NCBI GenBank assembly: GCA_023634235.1
Contig: JAMKCF010000019.1
Span: 10,433,684-10,497,683, forward strand
Direction: 5' to 3'
Length of the DNA stretch: 64,000 nt
Source: Pisaster brevispinus
Lineage: Eukaryota; Echinodermata; Asteroidea; Forcipulatida; Asteriidae
The notes beneath the pieces were generated by a model. That model was not told the DNA's origin. It was given only the letters and a program-made list of their open reading frames with translations, and did not search any database. Shown here piece after piece: positions 48,601 through 58,854 of this stretch. The position numbers and the translations under genes were made by a program. How positions within the stretch are numbered: the stretch's first letter is position 1; every line of letters begins with the position of its first letter.

Positions 48601-50100
48601 AGATTCCTAGTGTCCAGAAATACCATCTTGCTGGTCACTAGACGCCATATCTAGAGCATGACAAATAACAAAAATATTGACAAACAAGCTTATAGATAGT
48701 TGTTCGTAATCAGATGCTAAAAGTTATTATCTGAAACGATACAAACTGTTCAAAGATTAAGATTGATATTGATTGATTGCAAACTGCAAATTGACTTGGA
48801 ATTAATGTTTAATGAGTTAATGCTAATTAGTTTATTCCCTTGTGGTTTATTATTTAATTTATTCTCTTTACTTGATTACTGTAAGCAGTGTGATTAAGTT
48901 TACTAACCAACCACATACATGTACAGACTCAAAGTTAATATATATTAAATTGTTTCAAGATAACACACAGTTTGGTATTGCTATTCAATTCAAACACAAG
49001 AATGCAGGACTTGTCCGGCCGTTGAGTTTATTAGCCCAATGCTACAGTCATTGGCCTTGGGCCTGTGGTCCAGTGTTAACTTCAAGCCCTGGTCTTTCTG
49101 AATCTTACTGTGGCTATGGCTGGGGACTCCTAGTTACTTTGGCTGAGGTTCGTGGAGACGATAGCGGAATGAATCGCGTAGTTCCAGGAGTAGCTGAAAA
49201 GGCTCATTGGCGTTGCAGCCAACAGCCCTAGCCAAAGTAACTTGATCCAGACCCACCCTGACTTACCTCTAGCTTCTCCGTCAAGGATTCCGTCGTGTAA
49301 GCAAAGAACTGCTGGTAGCTTGGCCCAAGGATGAACAGAATGAGTGAGAGACAACCCACGCTGGACAGAAATCCCTTGCTGACTGGAGTTTTGTCTGAGA
49401 TCAACATTAGACAATCAGCTGATAGTCACGTACAAGTACAAGTTTAGCAAAGTACATCAGCAAGTGTATGTTAACCAAGCTTGCATTACACACACAGCTA
49501 AATGGAATTGTGAATCTTTTTTCAAATTTTGAGAAAAAAGAAAATTTAATGTGTTATATAGATTGCTGTGCCAGCAGATGACAAGGGTAAATTCAGTTAC
49601 ACATGACATGTATGGGGCAATTGATTCTTCCCAATCTAAATTCTGTTTTTCTTAGGATGCTAGGATAGGTAGTTCCAATGGATAGAACATCACAAGGCCA
49701 GTCGGTGATGGAAAGTGATGCAAGCCAATATAGAAGAAGAAGTATAAATATAAGTAAGTAAAGTACACGTATTACTATTACTAGCCAGGGCTAGCAGTAC
49801 ATTTTGGAACGCGGAACTTGTCTTGTTTCCTTATTTCCCAAAAATTAATGGCATGCAATTGGATTGATTGTAAACCCTCAGTGTTTGTGAGTACTGGCTG
49901 TTGATGTGATGTGTGTGTGTTACATACATATGTACATGTACCATGGAGGGAGTTTCCTTCCTCCAGCCCATGCATATGTACATGTACGATCCATCCATTC
50001 AATCATTTCAATCAATCATCACACAAAAAGACAGTTTCCTAATATTTTCCTGTGCAAGAAAATACTCACAAAATCCAAAGTTACTGTACTGCGACCACAT
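42611..50100 (-). CDS. UBAC2: Ubiquitin-associated domain-containing protein 2, rhomboid-like ERAD factor
   Basis: UBAC2 is an ER membrane rhomboid pseudoprotease with a C-terminal UBA domain; in vertebrates it works with UBXD8 (FAF2) and gp78-type ligases in ERAD and lipid-droplet control. Exons in transcript order: 50100-50070, 49394-49267, 48650-48531, 47787-47678, 46995-46875, 45680-45360, 44412-44334, 43722-43619 and 42721-42611 (TGA at 42611-42613). All are GT-AG and in phase, giving 374 residues (human 344). Recognised blocks are GFYKTPVSKGF, IWRLVTSKMVFLD, YNFRIFEKRYGSTKFA, KWFVYILGLQ, MGATLELQRQQRMELIEQQM and the UBA VQQLTDMGFNRGAVVQALLA ending in NLLLQ. The 31-bp first exon fixes the start (MWSQYSNFGFYK). 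Introns carry SINEs, a fold-back element and a minisatellite. A candidate poly(A) signal is at 42194-42189. Confidence 0.96.
42846..43345. repeat. Palindromic-family copy carrying a second repeat inside
   Basis: CGAATTTCATAGAGCTGTTTAA at the left and GCTTAAGGGCTCTTTGAAATAGGCCC at the right. Between them is a ~260-bp segment (TTGGTAGAGCTGACAAAATA, ATAGTCGCAG, GAAATCAGCTGTTGCGT) also found at 23060-23340. It looks like one repeat inserted in another, within intron 8 of UBAC2. Confidence 0.55.
43835..43912. repeat. TGTGTCGTGG minisatellite
   Basis: About seven copies of a 10-bp TGTGTCGTGG unit with small variations, in intron 7 of UBAC2. Confidence 0.85.
43910..44285 (+). repeat. tRNA-derived SINE
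   Basis: The head has A-box-like TGGCTGAACGG and B-box-like GGGTTTGAGTTCC, followed by body blocks AGCCACAGGTCCCGTGAG, CATAAAAGAACCCA, GAGAAGGGGTTTGCCCCGG and a TATTATTACTATTA tail. Tandem repeats at its 5' end may be an insertion hot spot. Intron 7 of UBAC2. Confidence 0.6.
44575..44890 (+). repeat. tRNA-derived SINE, best copy
   Basis: The B box GGGTTCGACTCCCGG follows an A-box-like AGGTCAAGAGC. The body contains GAGCAAGATACTTAACTATA, CAGGAGTAAATGGGTACCAG, GGAGTTGAGATGGTTCCAGG and GAGGCACTTTGATTC, ending in TTACTATTATAG. It lies in intron 6 of UBAC2. Confidence 0.75.
46210..46572. mobile_element. Fold-back element with ~170-bp inverted arms
   Basis: The left arm begins ATTACCAGAAGAGTGGGGAC and the right arm ends with its complement, GTCCCCACTCTTCTGGTAAT. 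Arms match over nearly their full length (CTAACTTAACAC/TCCATGGACTT in the middle is the least conserved part). The loop is only about 25 bp near 46385-46410. No ORF. It lies in intron 5 of UBAC2. Confidence 0.8.
47990..48320. repeat. Dispersed ~119-bp minisatellite, locus 3
   Basis: About three units of the sequence described at 20446-20725, with starts of the GGTCAGACAGT motif about 118-120 bp apart (48068, 48183, 48299). It is in intron 3 of UBAC2. Confidence 0.85.
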
Positions 50101-51165
50101 ATTTAATTCTCCACATCCAGCGACACTTTTTCGTACGGATATTTAATCAATTTATGTAGTTTTTCTTTCCCTTGAATATGCTTGAATTCAGCAATCATTA
50201 GTCTTTTGATAACCGGCGATGGCTTCCGATCGCAGTTAAATCCGAGTTTTTCCCCTTTTTTGAGAAAAGTCAGATCCCACGTTTGCCTAGTTTCTTTTAG
50301 CACGTCGAATGCAGTCTGGGTACACTTCAGAATTATATCTGAGAGGGATGATGGTGAAGAGAGACCGATGAGGGCGCTGTTTACTATTTTCTGAATTAAT
50401 TTATTTTAGCCGAAGCCGGCCATCAAAGAGCAGCTCTTCGTTTGTTTTTATAAATCCAGTTGTTGTTACCATCATTGCTCTTTCAGCTAATTTGCAATTT
50501 GCGTATATGTGAGTATATTCAAGTGAAATAAGTATGGAAAGTGTTTTGTGTTAAGAGTTGTTATTTGAACGCCAATATGAGCCGAAGAAGAAACTATTTC
50601 TTCTTTCTTAACGACGACATACATGCTGGGGCATGTGGGTGGTGGGGCGGGTACGTGTGAAGAAGGGGGGGTGTGTGGGGGGTGTGTAGGTGGGGGGTGT
50701 AGGTGGGGGAATTCTGATTCTGAATGGCCGCCGCCTTGTTTTAATTCATAGCATGACCCAAGTAAAGACGAAGAGAGTGGCTTGATCTTCTCTGGATAAA
50801 TGAGAACTTTTTCATCATAATCAGGGAAAAGATGTGGAATATTATTTATTGTACTCTGTGTATAAGTTATACAAGAAAGTGGATGCATCAAGCACAATAT
50901 TGGACGGATGACTACTGCTGTATATTATAATGCATGCAATTTGTCAGACTTCAGTCCTTGAAGGTGTGGTAACCGCCTATGGACTACACTCCACTTGGCT
51001 GTAGCTATAACAAGAAAATGGCTGTGCTATTCAAATCTACGTTGTATAGGCCCCACATAGTACATGTACACAAAATAATAATTAGTTTAACTTGACCAAA
51101 CTCTAGTACATGTGTTTTAATTGTATTTTCTATATTGTTAATCAACAGACTCACAGACCCTCTAA
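50101..51165. promoter_or_regulatory. Divergent intergenic region, UBAC2 and ZDHHC24-like gene
   Basis: The UBAC2 ATG is at 50100 (minus) and the DHHC-gene ATG at 51166 (plus). A GT-rich low-complexity tract lies at 50635-50712. An acceptor-like AATCAACAG just before 51149 suggests that the DHHC gene has a spliced non-coding 5' exon. No TATA box is evident. Confidence 0.45.
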
Positions 51166-52050
51166 ATGGATGTTGGAGGAAAGTTGAAGGAGTGGCTGTC
51201 GTATTTTACAGACCCTAGTGTGAAAAGACTTATGCTCATGGCCAACATCGGTGGTGTGGTGTACTACTGGTTGATCTCCTTGCTCGTTTTTTACGTCAAC
51301 CTTTTTCTTATCATCCCAAGCTTGCTCTCTGAAAACCTCGCGTGGATGCGTTTCCAATGGTGGGTTTTTTTCATGGCTTTTTTCAACATGATGCTGAACT
51401 ACATCATTTGCCTGTCAAAGAAATCTCACTACACATCCGCAGAGACGAGTAACTCCGAGGAACTCTCCACAAAGGGTTGGGGCTACTGTGTACCGTGCCA
51501 GCAGTACAGCCCACCGAGAACCCACCACTGCTCTGTCTGCAAGAATTGCATCCTGAAACGAGACCAGCATTGCTTCTTTCTCGGAGTGTGCATCGGGCAT
51601 TTCAATCAACGGTACTTTCTGGTCTTTCTCTTTTACGCATCTATAGCAGCCCTCCATGCTGCGGTGTGTTTCTTCACGTATCTTAACCATCACTTTGCGT
51701 CATTTCTCTCCTTGGACATTTACTGTTATTTCTTCCCCATCGCCACAACCAAGTGGTTATTTGGATACATCCCATCACATCTGTACGGTCTACTCGCGCT
51801 CTTCTACATGTGTTTGATGCTTGGATTTGGCAGCGTCGCTTTCTTCACCTTTCAAATCCAGCGTGTTCTTCATTGCCAGACGTCTTACGAGTTTTCGCAC
51901 AGAGTGACAACCTACAGTCGAGGATCCCAGAGAAATTTGCAAGAAGTCTTTGGGAGTTATTGGTGGCTGGCATTTCTCTTGCCTATTCCGCAGAAGCAGA
52001 GCAGCGATGGGGTCGTCTGGAACAAACCAAAAGAATTAAAAGGATATTAG
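51166..52050 (+). CDS. ZDHHC24-like palmitoyltransferase with DQHC in place of DHHC
   Basis: An intronless 294-residue protein. Four membrane segments are visible near residues 28-51, 60-83, 148-175 and 205-232. The cysteine-rich domain at 107-154 contains GYCVPC, PRTHHCSVC, CILKRDQHC (133-136) and GVCIGHFNQRYF. DHHC enzymes transfer palmitate from a cysteine thioester to target cysteines at Golgi or ER membranes. The layout GW-YC--C...PPR-HCS-C--CIL-RD-HC matches ZDHHC24 best, which is also short. The nucleophile C136 is kept, but the first histidine is glutamine. A TSYE (TTxE-like) motif follows TM4, and NLQEVFGSYWW is the PaCCT-like end. It is divergent from UBAC2; a related gene lies 8.2 kb downstream on the same strand. 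Whether it is an enzyme or pseudoenzyme is open. Confidence 0.9.
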   Translation: MDVGGKLKEWLSYFTDPSVKRLMLMANIGGVVYYWLISLLVFYVNLFLIIPSLLSENLAWMRFQWWVFFMAFFNMMLNYIICLSKKSHYTSAETSNSEELSTKGWGYCVPCQQYSPPRTHHCSVCKNCILKRDQHCFFLGVCIGHFNQRYFLVFLFYASIAALHAAVCFFTYLNHHFASFLSLDIYCYFFPIATTKWLFGYIPSHLYGLLALFYMCLMLGFGSVAFFTFQIQRVLHCQTSYEFSHRVTTYSRGSQRNLQEVFGSYWWLAFLLPIPQKQSSDGVVWNKPKELKGY

Positions 52051-53910
52051 CATATTTGATACAGATTATAGTTCCATCGCCCGAAAGACCCCAAAATTTG
52101 GGTTTGTTTTTCTCTGAACAAATTTTGACAGATGATGATTTTTCTACCCCCCCAAAAAAAAAAAAAAACCATAACCCTGATAACATACTTTTGCTGGCAA
52201 TAACTCGTTTGCATCTTTTACTAATTGTTGAAGTGTTTTGTTTTCAGTTTTTCAATGGAAGGTTAAAACTTCAAGAAATAGTTGGGCTGCGCCCAATTTC
52301 ATAAAGCTGTTAAGCTAAATGCATAATCTGTAAACAAGATTTGTTTATCGAACAAGCTGGGTAGGGGACATATGATTACTGAGTAAATAATACACCTTAT
52401 AATTTAGGAAGAAAATCTCATGTAAATCAATACGCATTATTTTACCATGGTAATAGTTCACAGGGTGTTTCATTAGTGTTAGTTTTTGTGCAATGAAAAC
52501 CTGTGAAGTCATACGGAAAGCCAACAAACTTAAAACACTAGACTTGTACTTAGCCTTTGAATCATTTTGTGACAAAGTATTTGTGAATTTTAAATCGCAT
52601 TACATGGATATATGTACTGTTTTGACTGCCCTAAATGCTTAGAGAGAGCTGTAATCCCTGTAAAAGTCTAATTTCTAACATGATGCTTTTGTTGATGCTT
52701 AGACTTGTGGACAAGTCGTTAAATGTTTGTTGCGATGATAGCATTCCGACTCTCCGCGAATCTTGCAACACTCGCGATGTTCTCGCGAGACTGCTGGTCT
52801 CTCAACCACGGTCAATGGGGAGTTAGTTGGGAGCCAGCAGCAGTGGTCTCGTGAGAGCAGTCCTTGATTGCAGAGAGCTGAGTGTTATTAGGCTATCACC
52901 GCAACAAACATTCAATGACTTGTCCACAAGTCTAGTTGATGCTGGGAGTTGGTGACAATTAACTCCCCATGTGAATAATACATTTAAGAGTTTTTTTTTT
53001 AAATCTACAATGTAGATCTTTTTTAGGATCTTGCAGCTGTTTTTTAGACATATAATGTAAATAGGTAAATGGACCCAATGTGTGTTTGCACCGTAGCACT
53101 TCAGTTTTTGTATATATAGCTATTAATACTCGTCCTTCATGCTCACCAGCATGGGCAGTTTTTGTACAGGTTTCCTATCCATTTAAGATCGTGTAGCACA
53201 AGACACAAGATGGGGAACTAGAGCTTTATCTGGTGTTAGAATATTGGAAAATGAAGTACATACATTTATGCACAGGCGCCATTTCGGTAAGCAAATGCTT
53301 TGTTAGGCCTATAGCATTGATAGCAATGGTCATTGTCTGCACTGATTACATTAACAGAGTTGCTCACTGAAATGGTGTCCTGCTGCGTTATAAGATTTTT
53401 GCCATTAGTGCAGAAGTTTCATCCAACCCGAGACCTTGACACGTCTGGGATAATAACCCAATGATGACGACTAGAACATATAAACATTGTCATCTTACTT
53501 TGTAGATGTCATCATCTTGAGTTTATCTCAAGAAGTTGACATCCTATTTCCAAGATGGCATCATCTTGAGTTCATCTCAAAAAGTTGACATCCTATTTTC
53601 AAGAGGGCATCATTTTGAGTTTATCTCAAGAAGTTGACGTTGAGAATACTTTCTTCGTCTCTCGTTAAACTCAAGTGAAGTCATCATCCTACCAAGATCA
53701 TCTCAGGATGTTGGCAAATCGGATGGCACTTCCGAAGCTCCTCACAATGCATGTAGTTTTAGATATTTCACTCATTGTGCAATGAATTTCTCAAGTAAAG
53801 ATTTTGTTGAGCTAAAAATTAATATTTAAAATAATATGCATAAAAAGAAACCAATGTTGTGATGTACACTTTCCTTTTGTTTAATAAAGTTTGTAGTGTT
53901 TTTGAACTGA
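52051..53910 (+). other. 3' UTR of the ZDHHC24-like gene with poly(A) signal
   Basis: Sequence from the TAG to the AATAAA at 53883-53888 (TTAATAAAGTTTGTAG). It contains a Mutator-like MITE at 52700-52934 and three tandem copies of a ~57-bp unit (TTGAGTTTATCTCAAGAAGT, TGACATCCTATTT) at 53505-53640. Confidence 0.45.
52691..52943. mobile_element. Mutator-like MITE with a perfect 9-bp target duplication
   Basis: The 235-bp element 52700-52934 begins TAGACTTGTGGACAAGTC and ends with its exact complement GACTTGTCCACAAGTCTA; inverted similarity continues for about 40 bp per arm. GTTGATGCT flanks both sides (52691-52699 and 52935-52943). A 9-bp duplication is typical of the Mutator superfamily. No transposase is encoded. 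Confidence 0.85.
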
Positions 53911-54282
53911 TTTTGTATTGATGGGTTGTGTTGTGTGAATAAATAACAATGTATTCAAAAATGTTGTCAGTTTTGAATCTTATTTATGAAAATATATGTA
54001 TTTAATGTCAGGAAATTTAAGAAATATGGTGCTCTTTACCGCTTCTTACTACAGTACAAATGAAAGTTCCAATAATGAGGCTTCAAAAGATGACTCCAAT
54101 GTTTAGGTGGAGTGGATTTGTTATGCCCCTTTTTTTGTTTTTAGCTGTTTGTTTGGGTGTTTTTTTTTATAAATATATTGTTGTTACCATTTTTTAAATT
54201 GTTTTATTATTTGGTGATGGGATTAGGCCTAGGCATTTGCTACTTAAGGTGGAGAGTGAAATACATGCATAAACGAGCCAAC

Positions 54283-54760
54283 AGGGCCCCATTTCACAAA
54301 GGCCTGTAAGCACAAAAACTTGCTTAGCACAGACAATTCATGCTTAGCAGAAACAGGTTTAGCAGCCAACATTCCATTACAGTGTTGTGACTGGTGGCCT
54401 GCTTGTTTGATTTTCTTAGCAAAGAAATTGATTAAACAACGTTTTCTGCAGCAGCTTTATGAAACTGAGCCGAGGGGAGTGAAGCAGGAAAGTTGTAGGG
54501 TGGACTTTATGACATTTTGGCTGGTACCTCATTTTTACTCATCAAAAATTGTTGTGCTTACAGGTTTTGTGAATTTAATAGAACTGCTTAAGCACAAAAA
54601 ATAGCTCAGCAACAAATAATTATGCTTACCAACACATGTTTTCCAGCCAAATACCAAGTCACACCACTTTGTGACTGTATCCTGCTCCTTTTTCATGTTT
54701 AACTGAAAACTGTTAAGCAAACTCTTCTGTTTAAGCAGCTCTATGCAATTTGGCCTTAGT
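54283..54760. repeat. Palindromic GAGCTGCTTAAGCAC-family repeats (tandem pair)
   Basis: Two adjoining copies: GGGCCCCATTTCACAAAGGCCTG to CAGCAGCTTTATGAAACTGAGCC, then GAACTGCTTAAGCACAAAAA to TTAAGCAGCTCTATGCAATTTGGCC. Confidence 0.6.
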
Positions 54761-55439
54761 GTTCAGCTAACTTGCTATCCCGATTTGAGAAATAAGTATA
54801 CAAATCCAAATTAAGCCCTGCCATTAGTTGGGAGGTTATGCAAATTAGACGTTTATGCAAATACTGAGCTTTTGCGCACGTTTTCAAGAAGTCTTTTTAA
54901 AGTTGGGATCGAGGGCGCATTTTCCTTGACCGTCGTGGACTGGACTGCAGGTGGCGTGACTGACTAGAACACCGGACTTGGACGTCTCTTTTCTCGATGA
55001 ATTTTACCGGTAAAGTTGCCATATTTCTTACCATGGTCAATTATGTACAGTTATGAAGAATTTGGCACTAACTGTTAAACTTTGAGAAGCATTAAACGTT
55101 GACAAATTCCTTATTAAAGACCAGTCGTAAAGACAAGCTTTTAAAACTGGAATGACACTTGCATTACTTCCTACATGTAGTCCTCTAATACACGCAGTAC
55201 GTCATGTATTGTGCATTGCTTCATTCACTGGTCAAGGGAAGACTTGTTAACAAAAGACTGTAAATCAACGAAATGTCACTGTTAGGGCCATTTTGTTTGT
55301 CGCCTGCTCCACCACGTTAGCTCTAGTTCAGACTAGACTTTAAAAGCAAACTTTTATGGACAAGCTTCTATAGCCAGGCTGTCGAACCAAGGGGGTGGTG
55401 GGAAGGGGGTGGTGGGAGGGGGGAGGGGTGTTGTGTGGG

Positions 55440-56485
55440 GACTCAGACTTTCGGTGCACCAGTATCCTTTAAGCACCAACAATCTAGGTCAATGTCTATG
55501 GAAGGACTAAGACCTATGTCGTCAAGACTAACCAGTGTTTTTAGACTTCCTGAGCCTCCAATTGAAGTGTCAAGTCTAGCCATGATTTGCCACCACAATG
55601 AGATGTAGAGGCCAACCAGTTTTGATTTTTTTTTTGGGCGGGGGGCTGTGTAACACCAGCTGAAGAAGGACTGTGTCAAGTTTATCCAGATTATTCTCAA
55701 CCTAGAGTTAATTTTTCAAAATGACTCAGAATTGTTGAAGCTAACCATACATGGGGTGCCGGGCCCCATGGACTACCCGCACCTCTGGATTGTGTGCTTC
55801 ATGCTGATGCTGGACTGCATCAAGTCTAGCAAGACGATCCACCAGCTACAGTTAACTTTTCAAAGTGACAGAGAAATGTCATGGGGCTCACCATGGAGCA
55901 AAAACCCCATATCCAGGTTTCTTGTGCTTTTGGTGTGCATCCAGCTGACGGACTGCATCAAATCTAGCGAGATGATTCACCTCCTATAGAGTTAACTTTT
56001 CAAAGGGCCCCACTAGATGTTGGGGCTGACTGCTCTTTTGGGGCCAAAAACACCAGCTGAAGAAGGACTGCATCAAGTCTAGCCTGCAAAATCTCCACCT
56101 GATCAGTGGCGTAACTAGGGGGGGGGGGGGGGGCACGTGCCCCCCAATTGGAACCCGCCATTATGTAGATCAAGATTCTTCTTTTTTTTAAGTGAAAATG
56201 GAATTTACAATTGATTTTCCAGCAGTGCCCCCCAAGAAAAAATTGTGCCCCCTAAAAAATTACCTTAGTTACGCCGCTGCACCTGGTGTTCAACTTTTCA
56301 AAGTGGTCTTGGCTAACCAATGCTTTTTGGGCTGTGTACCACCAGCTAAAGGACTAAGTCAAGTCTAGCCAAATGGTTCTCCACCAGGAATAAAACTTTT
56401 CAAACCAACTCTTTTTGAATGTGTGCTATCAGCTCAAGAGGACTGCATCAAGTCTAGCCAGATGATTCCGTCACGTTCACAACAA
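55440..56485. repeat. Degenerate tandem array, units ~90-145 bp
   Basis: The motif GGACTGCATCAAGTCTAGCC recurs near 55668, 55812, 55950, 56066, 56351 and 56441. Each is followed by ATGATTC-CCACC and then AACTTTTCAAAGTG. ORFs within it (55443-55700, 55732-55989) are by-products. One unit is split by a hAT-like MITE. Confidence 0.75.
56096..56287. mobile_element. hAT-like MITE with 8-bp target duplication, nested in the array
   Basis: The element 56104-56279 has ends CAGTGGCGTAACTAGG and CCTTAGTTACGCCGCTG. It is flanked by CACCTGAT and CACCTGGT (one mismatch), an 8-bp duplication typical of hAT. Removing the element restores an uninterrupted tandem unit. The interior is G- and C-run rich. Confidence 0.8.
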
Positions 56486-56489
56486 GTGC

Positions 56490-58300
56490 ACATTGAGCTG
56501 GACAATGATTGCATAATATACTGTGCTGTGAAGAGAATTAAAGTCTAATATTTAACTTCATAGGATTGTTATTAGTCTCCTGAATCTATCAAAACGTATC
56601 ACTATTCTGTAACTAGCCATCCACTGTTGAAACGGTTTATCATGTAAAATCAAGTCAGTTAATTATAGTACAAAATCCTTTGGAATTTGATCAGAGTAGT
56701 TTAAAGACTACAACTTTAAAGATGGTACAGCTATTGAAAAGAGAAACAAACAGAAAAACAAATGAATGGGGTGACTCATGTGTCTAGGCTTATAATGTAA
56801 TATGAGAAGATCAATAACGTTTTTTGCTCGCCTATACTGTTTGAATAGAAATTAGTGAAAATGTCCAAAAGAGTTACAGTAAAACTCACTGGTTTTTTTA
56901 AAAAGTAATTCCTTTTAACTGGGCATTGATATTTATTGGATACTTCACAACACTAAAACTGTACCTATATCTTTAATTTGTGGATAATCTTTAATTATTG
57001 GATAATCTTTAATCTGTGTAAAAACCTCAATGTATCATCCTACTATGAGAAGATCATATATATGTCATTCACACACTTGACCCTATGACAATGAGGGGAC
57101 GGGGTATAATGTGGCCCACCATACTTTTTTAACACTGCATCCGATCACCACCAAACTTTCTTACTTTTTCCTTATACTTATCTAGGGTCATATTGTGAAA
57201 AAATAGTTGTTTTTAGGAGCCAGCAACCGTTTCAATTGTATCACTGGTTACTCGTGAATTGTTGACTTCTCAACATTGTTGTGTTTTTTGGGGTTGTTTT
57301 TTTTTAAACAAAAGTGGTGCCACGTGGTAGTGTTAAATGCATTCTGGGAATTCAAAGTGGCCGCCATATCCAGCAGCCATCTTTGATTTTGTGTTTTCAG
57401 CTTGTTTATAAGGTTTTTGTAGTATATCAATTTTTTATGAATGGAATAATGCACATTTTCAACAATCGTCAACTGGGCCTCCATATGGAAAGTGGGCCTC
57501 AAAAGCCCAATTAATAATATCTCAAAATAAGCCCAACATTTTAAGTAGAAAAACTGTTTTAAAAAATACAAATTTCCCCAAATGGATCGGAATAAACCCC
57601 AATGGTGACTCCACTAAGAAAATATAGTAACTTGATATTAATTATATCCAAATTAACAACTTTGCAAAGTTTTATAGCATTTTGAAAAATTATTATTTTG
57701 ACCCAAAATGCCATCTAATTACAATTTTGAAATTTCTTTTACGTCATCATCATGTAGAACTTAGTAAAGTGAACGTTTGTGGCAAGTTTCATACTCATCG
57801 GTTGAGTAGTTTTGAGAGGGGCACCGTAAGTCCTCAAAAGCCCAGTCTGGGAAGAATTAAACTTATGTTACCAAATTATTCTTAGAAATCAATAAGGCAA
57901 AAAAAGTCTCATGTTTGATTATCTCATTATTTTGTTAACATTTATATGATTGAGAATGAAAACTTGAAAAAAAATTCCCCTATTTGTTTGTTTGGTGTTT
58001 TGGAGGGTTTTTTTTTTACCGGCATTTTGGACTGACTAAATTACGTTATCTGCAACTATTATGAAGAATTGTAAACATGATTTTAAGGTGATTGGTACAA
58101 TCATGTTTAATCATTTAATCGGGATTATTCTAAGACACTGTCTAGACTACCGAGGAGGCAACTTAAACACATTGTTAAAAATATATTTAAATTGGACGAT
58201 GGATGAGACATTTCAAAGTGTATATGTACACTGCAAAAAGAAATGAGTGCTAAAATTGTTAATATTCAGAGTTGTTGTTGATGTGGGTTTTTTTTTGTGA
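56490..58300. other. AT-rich intergenic region, no feature recognised
   Basis: No domain, RNA gene or clear repeat is visible. The overlapping ORFs at 57248-57571 (minus) and 57314-57514 (plus) have no known motif. Confidence 0.4.
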
Positions 58301-58482
58301 CCTGCATATCAACTCCACGTTCGGGCCGGGCAAGAAAACCTGGTTCGGCTACCGCCTGGACCATCATTTGCCTGGATCGACGGCAGCCACTCTAACGGCT
58401 ACACCAACTGGACCCGGGGCGAATCTAGCGGCGATGGAGCGGTCCTACTACTTGCCGTCAACTCGCCGACTTGCCGTCAACT
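58301..58482 (+). pseudogene. C-type lectin-like domain fragment, frameshifted
   Basis: A GC-rich island in AT-rich sequence. One frame reads KKTWFGYRLDH. After an apparent one-base shift the next reads FAWIDGSHSNGYTNWTRGES and then GDGAVLLLAVNS, the WIDGS/YTNW-GE signature of C-type lectin domains. The disulfide cysteines and the rest of the domain are absent and the fragment runs into GCCGTCAACTC repeats. It is probably a relic exon. A lectin-derived origin is inferred from the short motif only. Confidence 0.45.
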
Positions 58483-58560
58483 CGCCGTCAACTCATTTTC
58501 GTGCCGTTAACTCATTAAATATACATCAAAAAATTATAAATGGGGCATGGAAGTGTTAAA

Positions 58561-58854
58561 TCTGGGCTAAACTACATATTTCTTATGGTTTTCGGTACAA
58601 TTTCATTTACAAAAACGATTTTGTGTTGATAAATAAATAGTATAAACGCTTAGCCGTTGGCCGCAATCTTTCCTTTTCACGGAGCTTGGACTGTACCATT
58701 CATGGTATGGGTGTGAAATGCAAGTATCAAGCTATGGATGGACATCAGAGGGCGCTATATTTGCTGCGTTTATACTATTTATTTATCAACACAAAATCAT
58801 TTTTGTAAATGAAATTGTACCGAAAACCATAAGAAATATGTAGTTTAGCCCAGA
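58561..58854. mobile_element. Palindromic MITE with ~95-bp inverted arms
   Basis: The left arm begins TCTGGGCTAAACTACATATT and the right arm ends with its inverted AATATGTAGTTTAGCCCAGA; both include ATTTATTTATCAACACAAAAT. There is no ORF and no clear target duplication. Confidence 0.75.

Noticed and set aside
50487..50897. 136-residue minus-strand ORF rich in Pro/His
   Set aside because: Its centre is a GT/GGGGTGT low-complexity tract in the UBAC2-DHHC intergenic region.
51753..52304. 183-residue plus ORF overlapping the DHHC gene
   Set aside because: It is a shifted frame of the ZDHHC24-like coding sequence; the DHHC frame has the conserved motifs.
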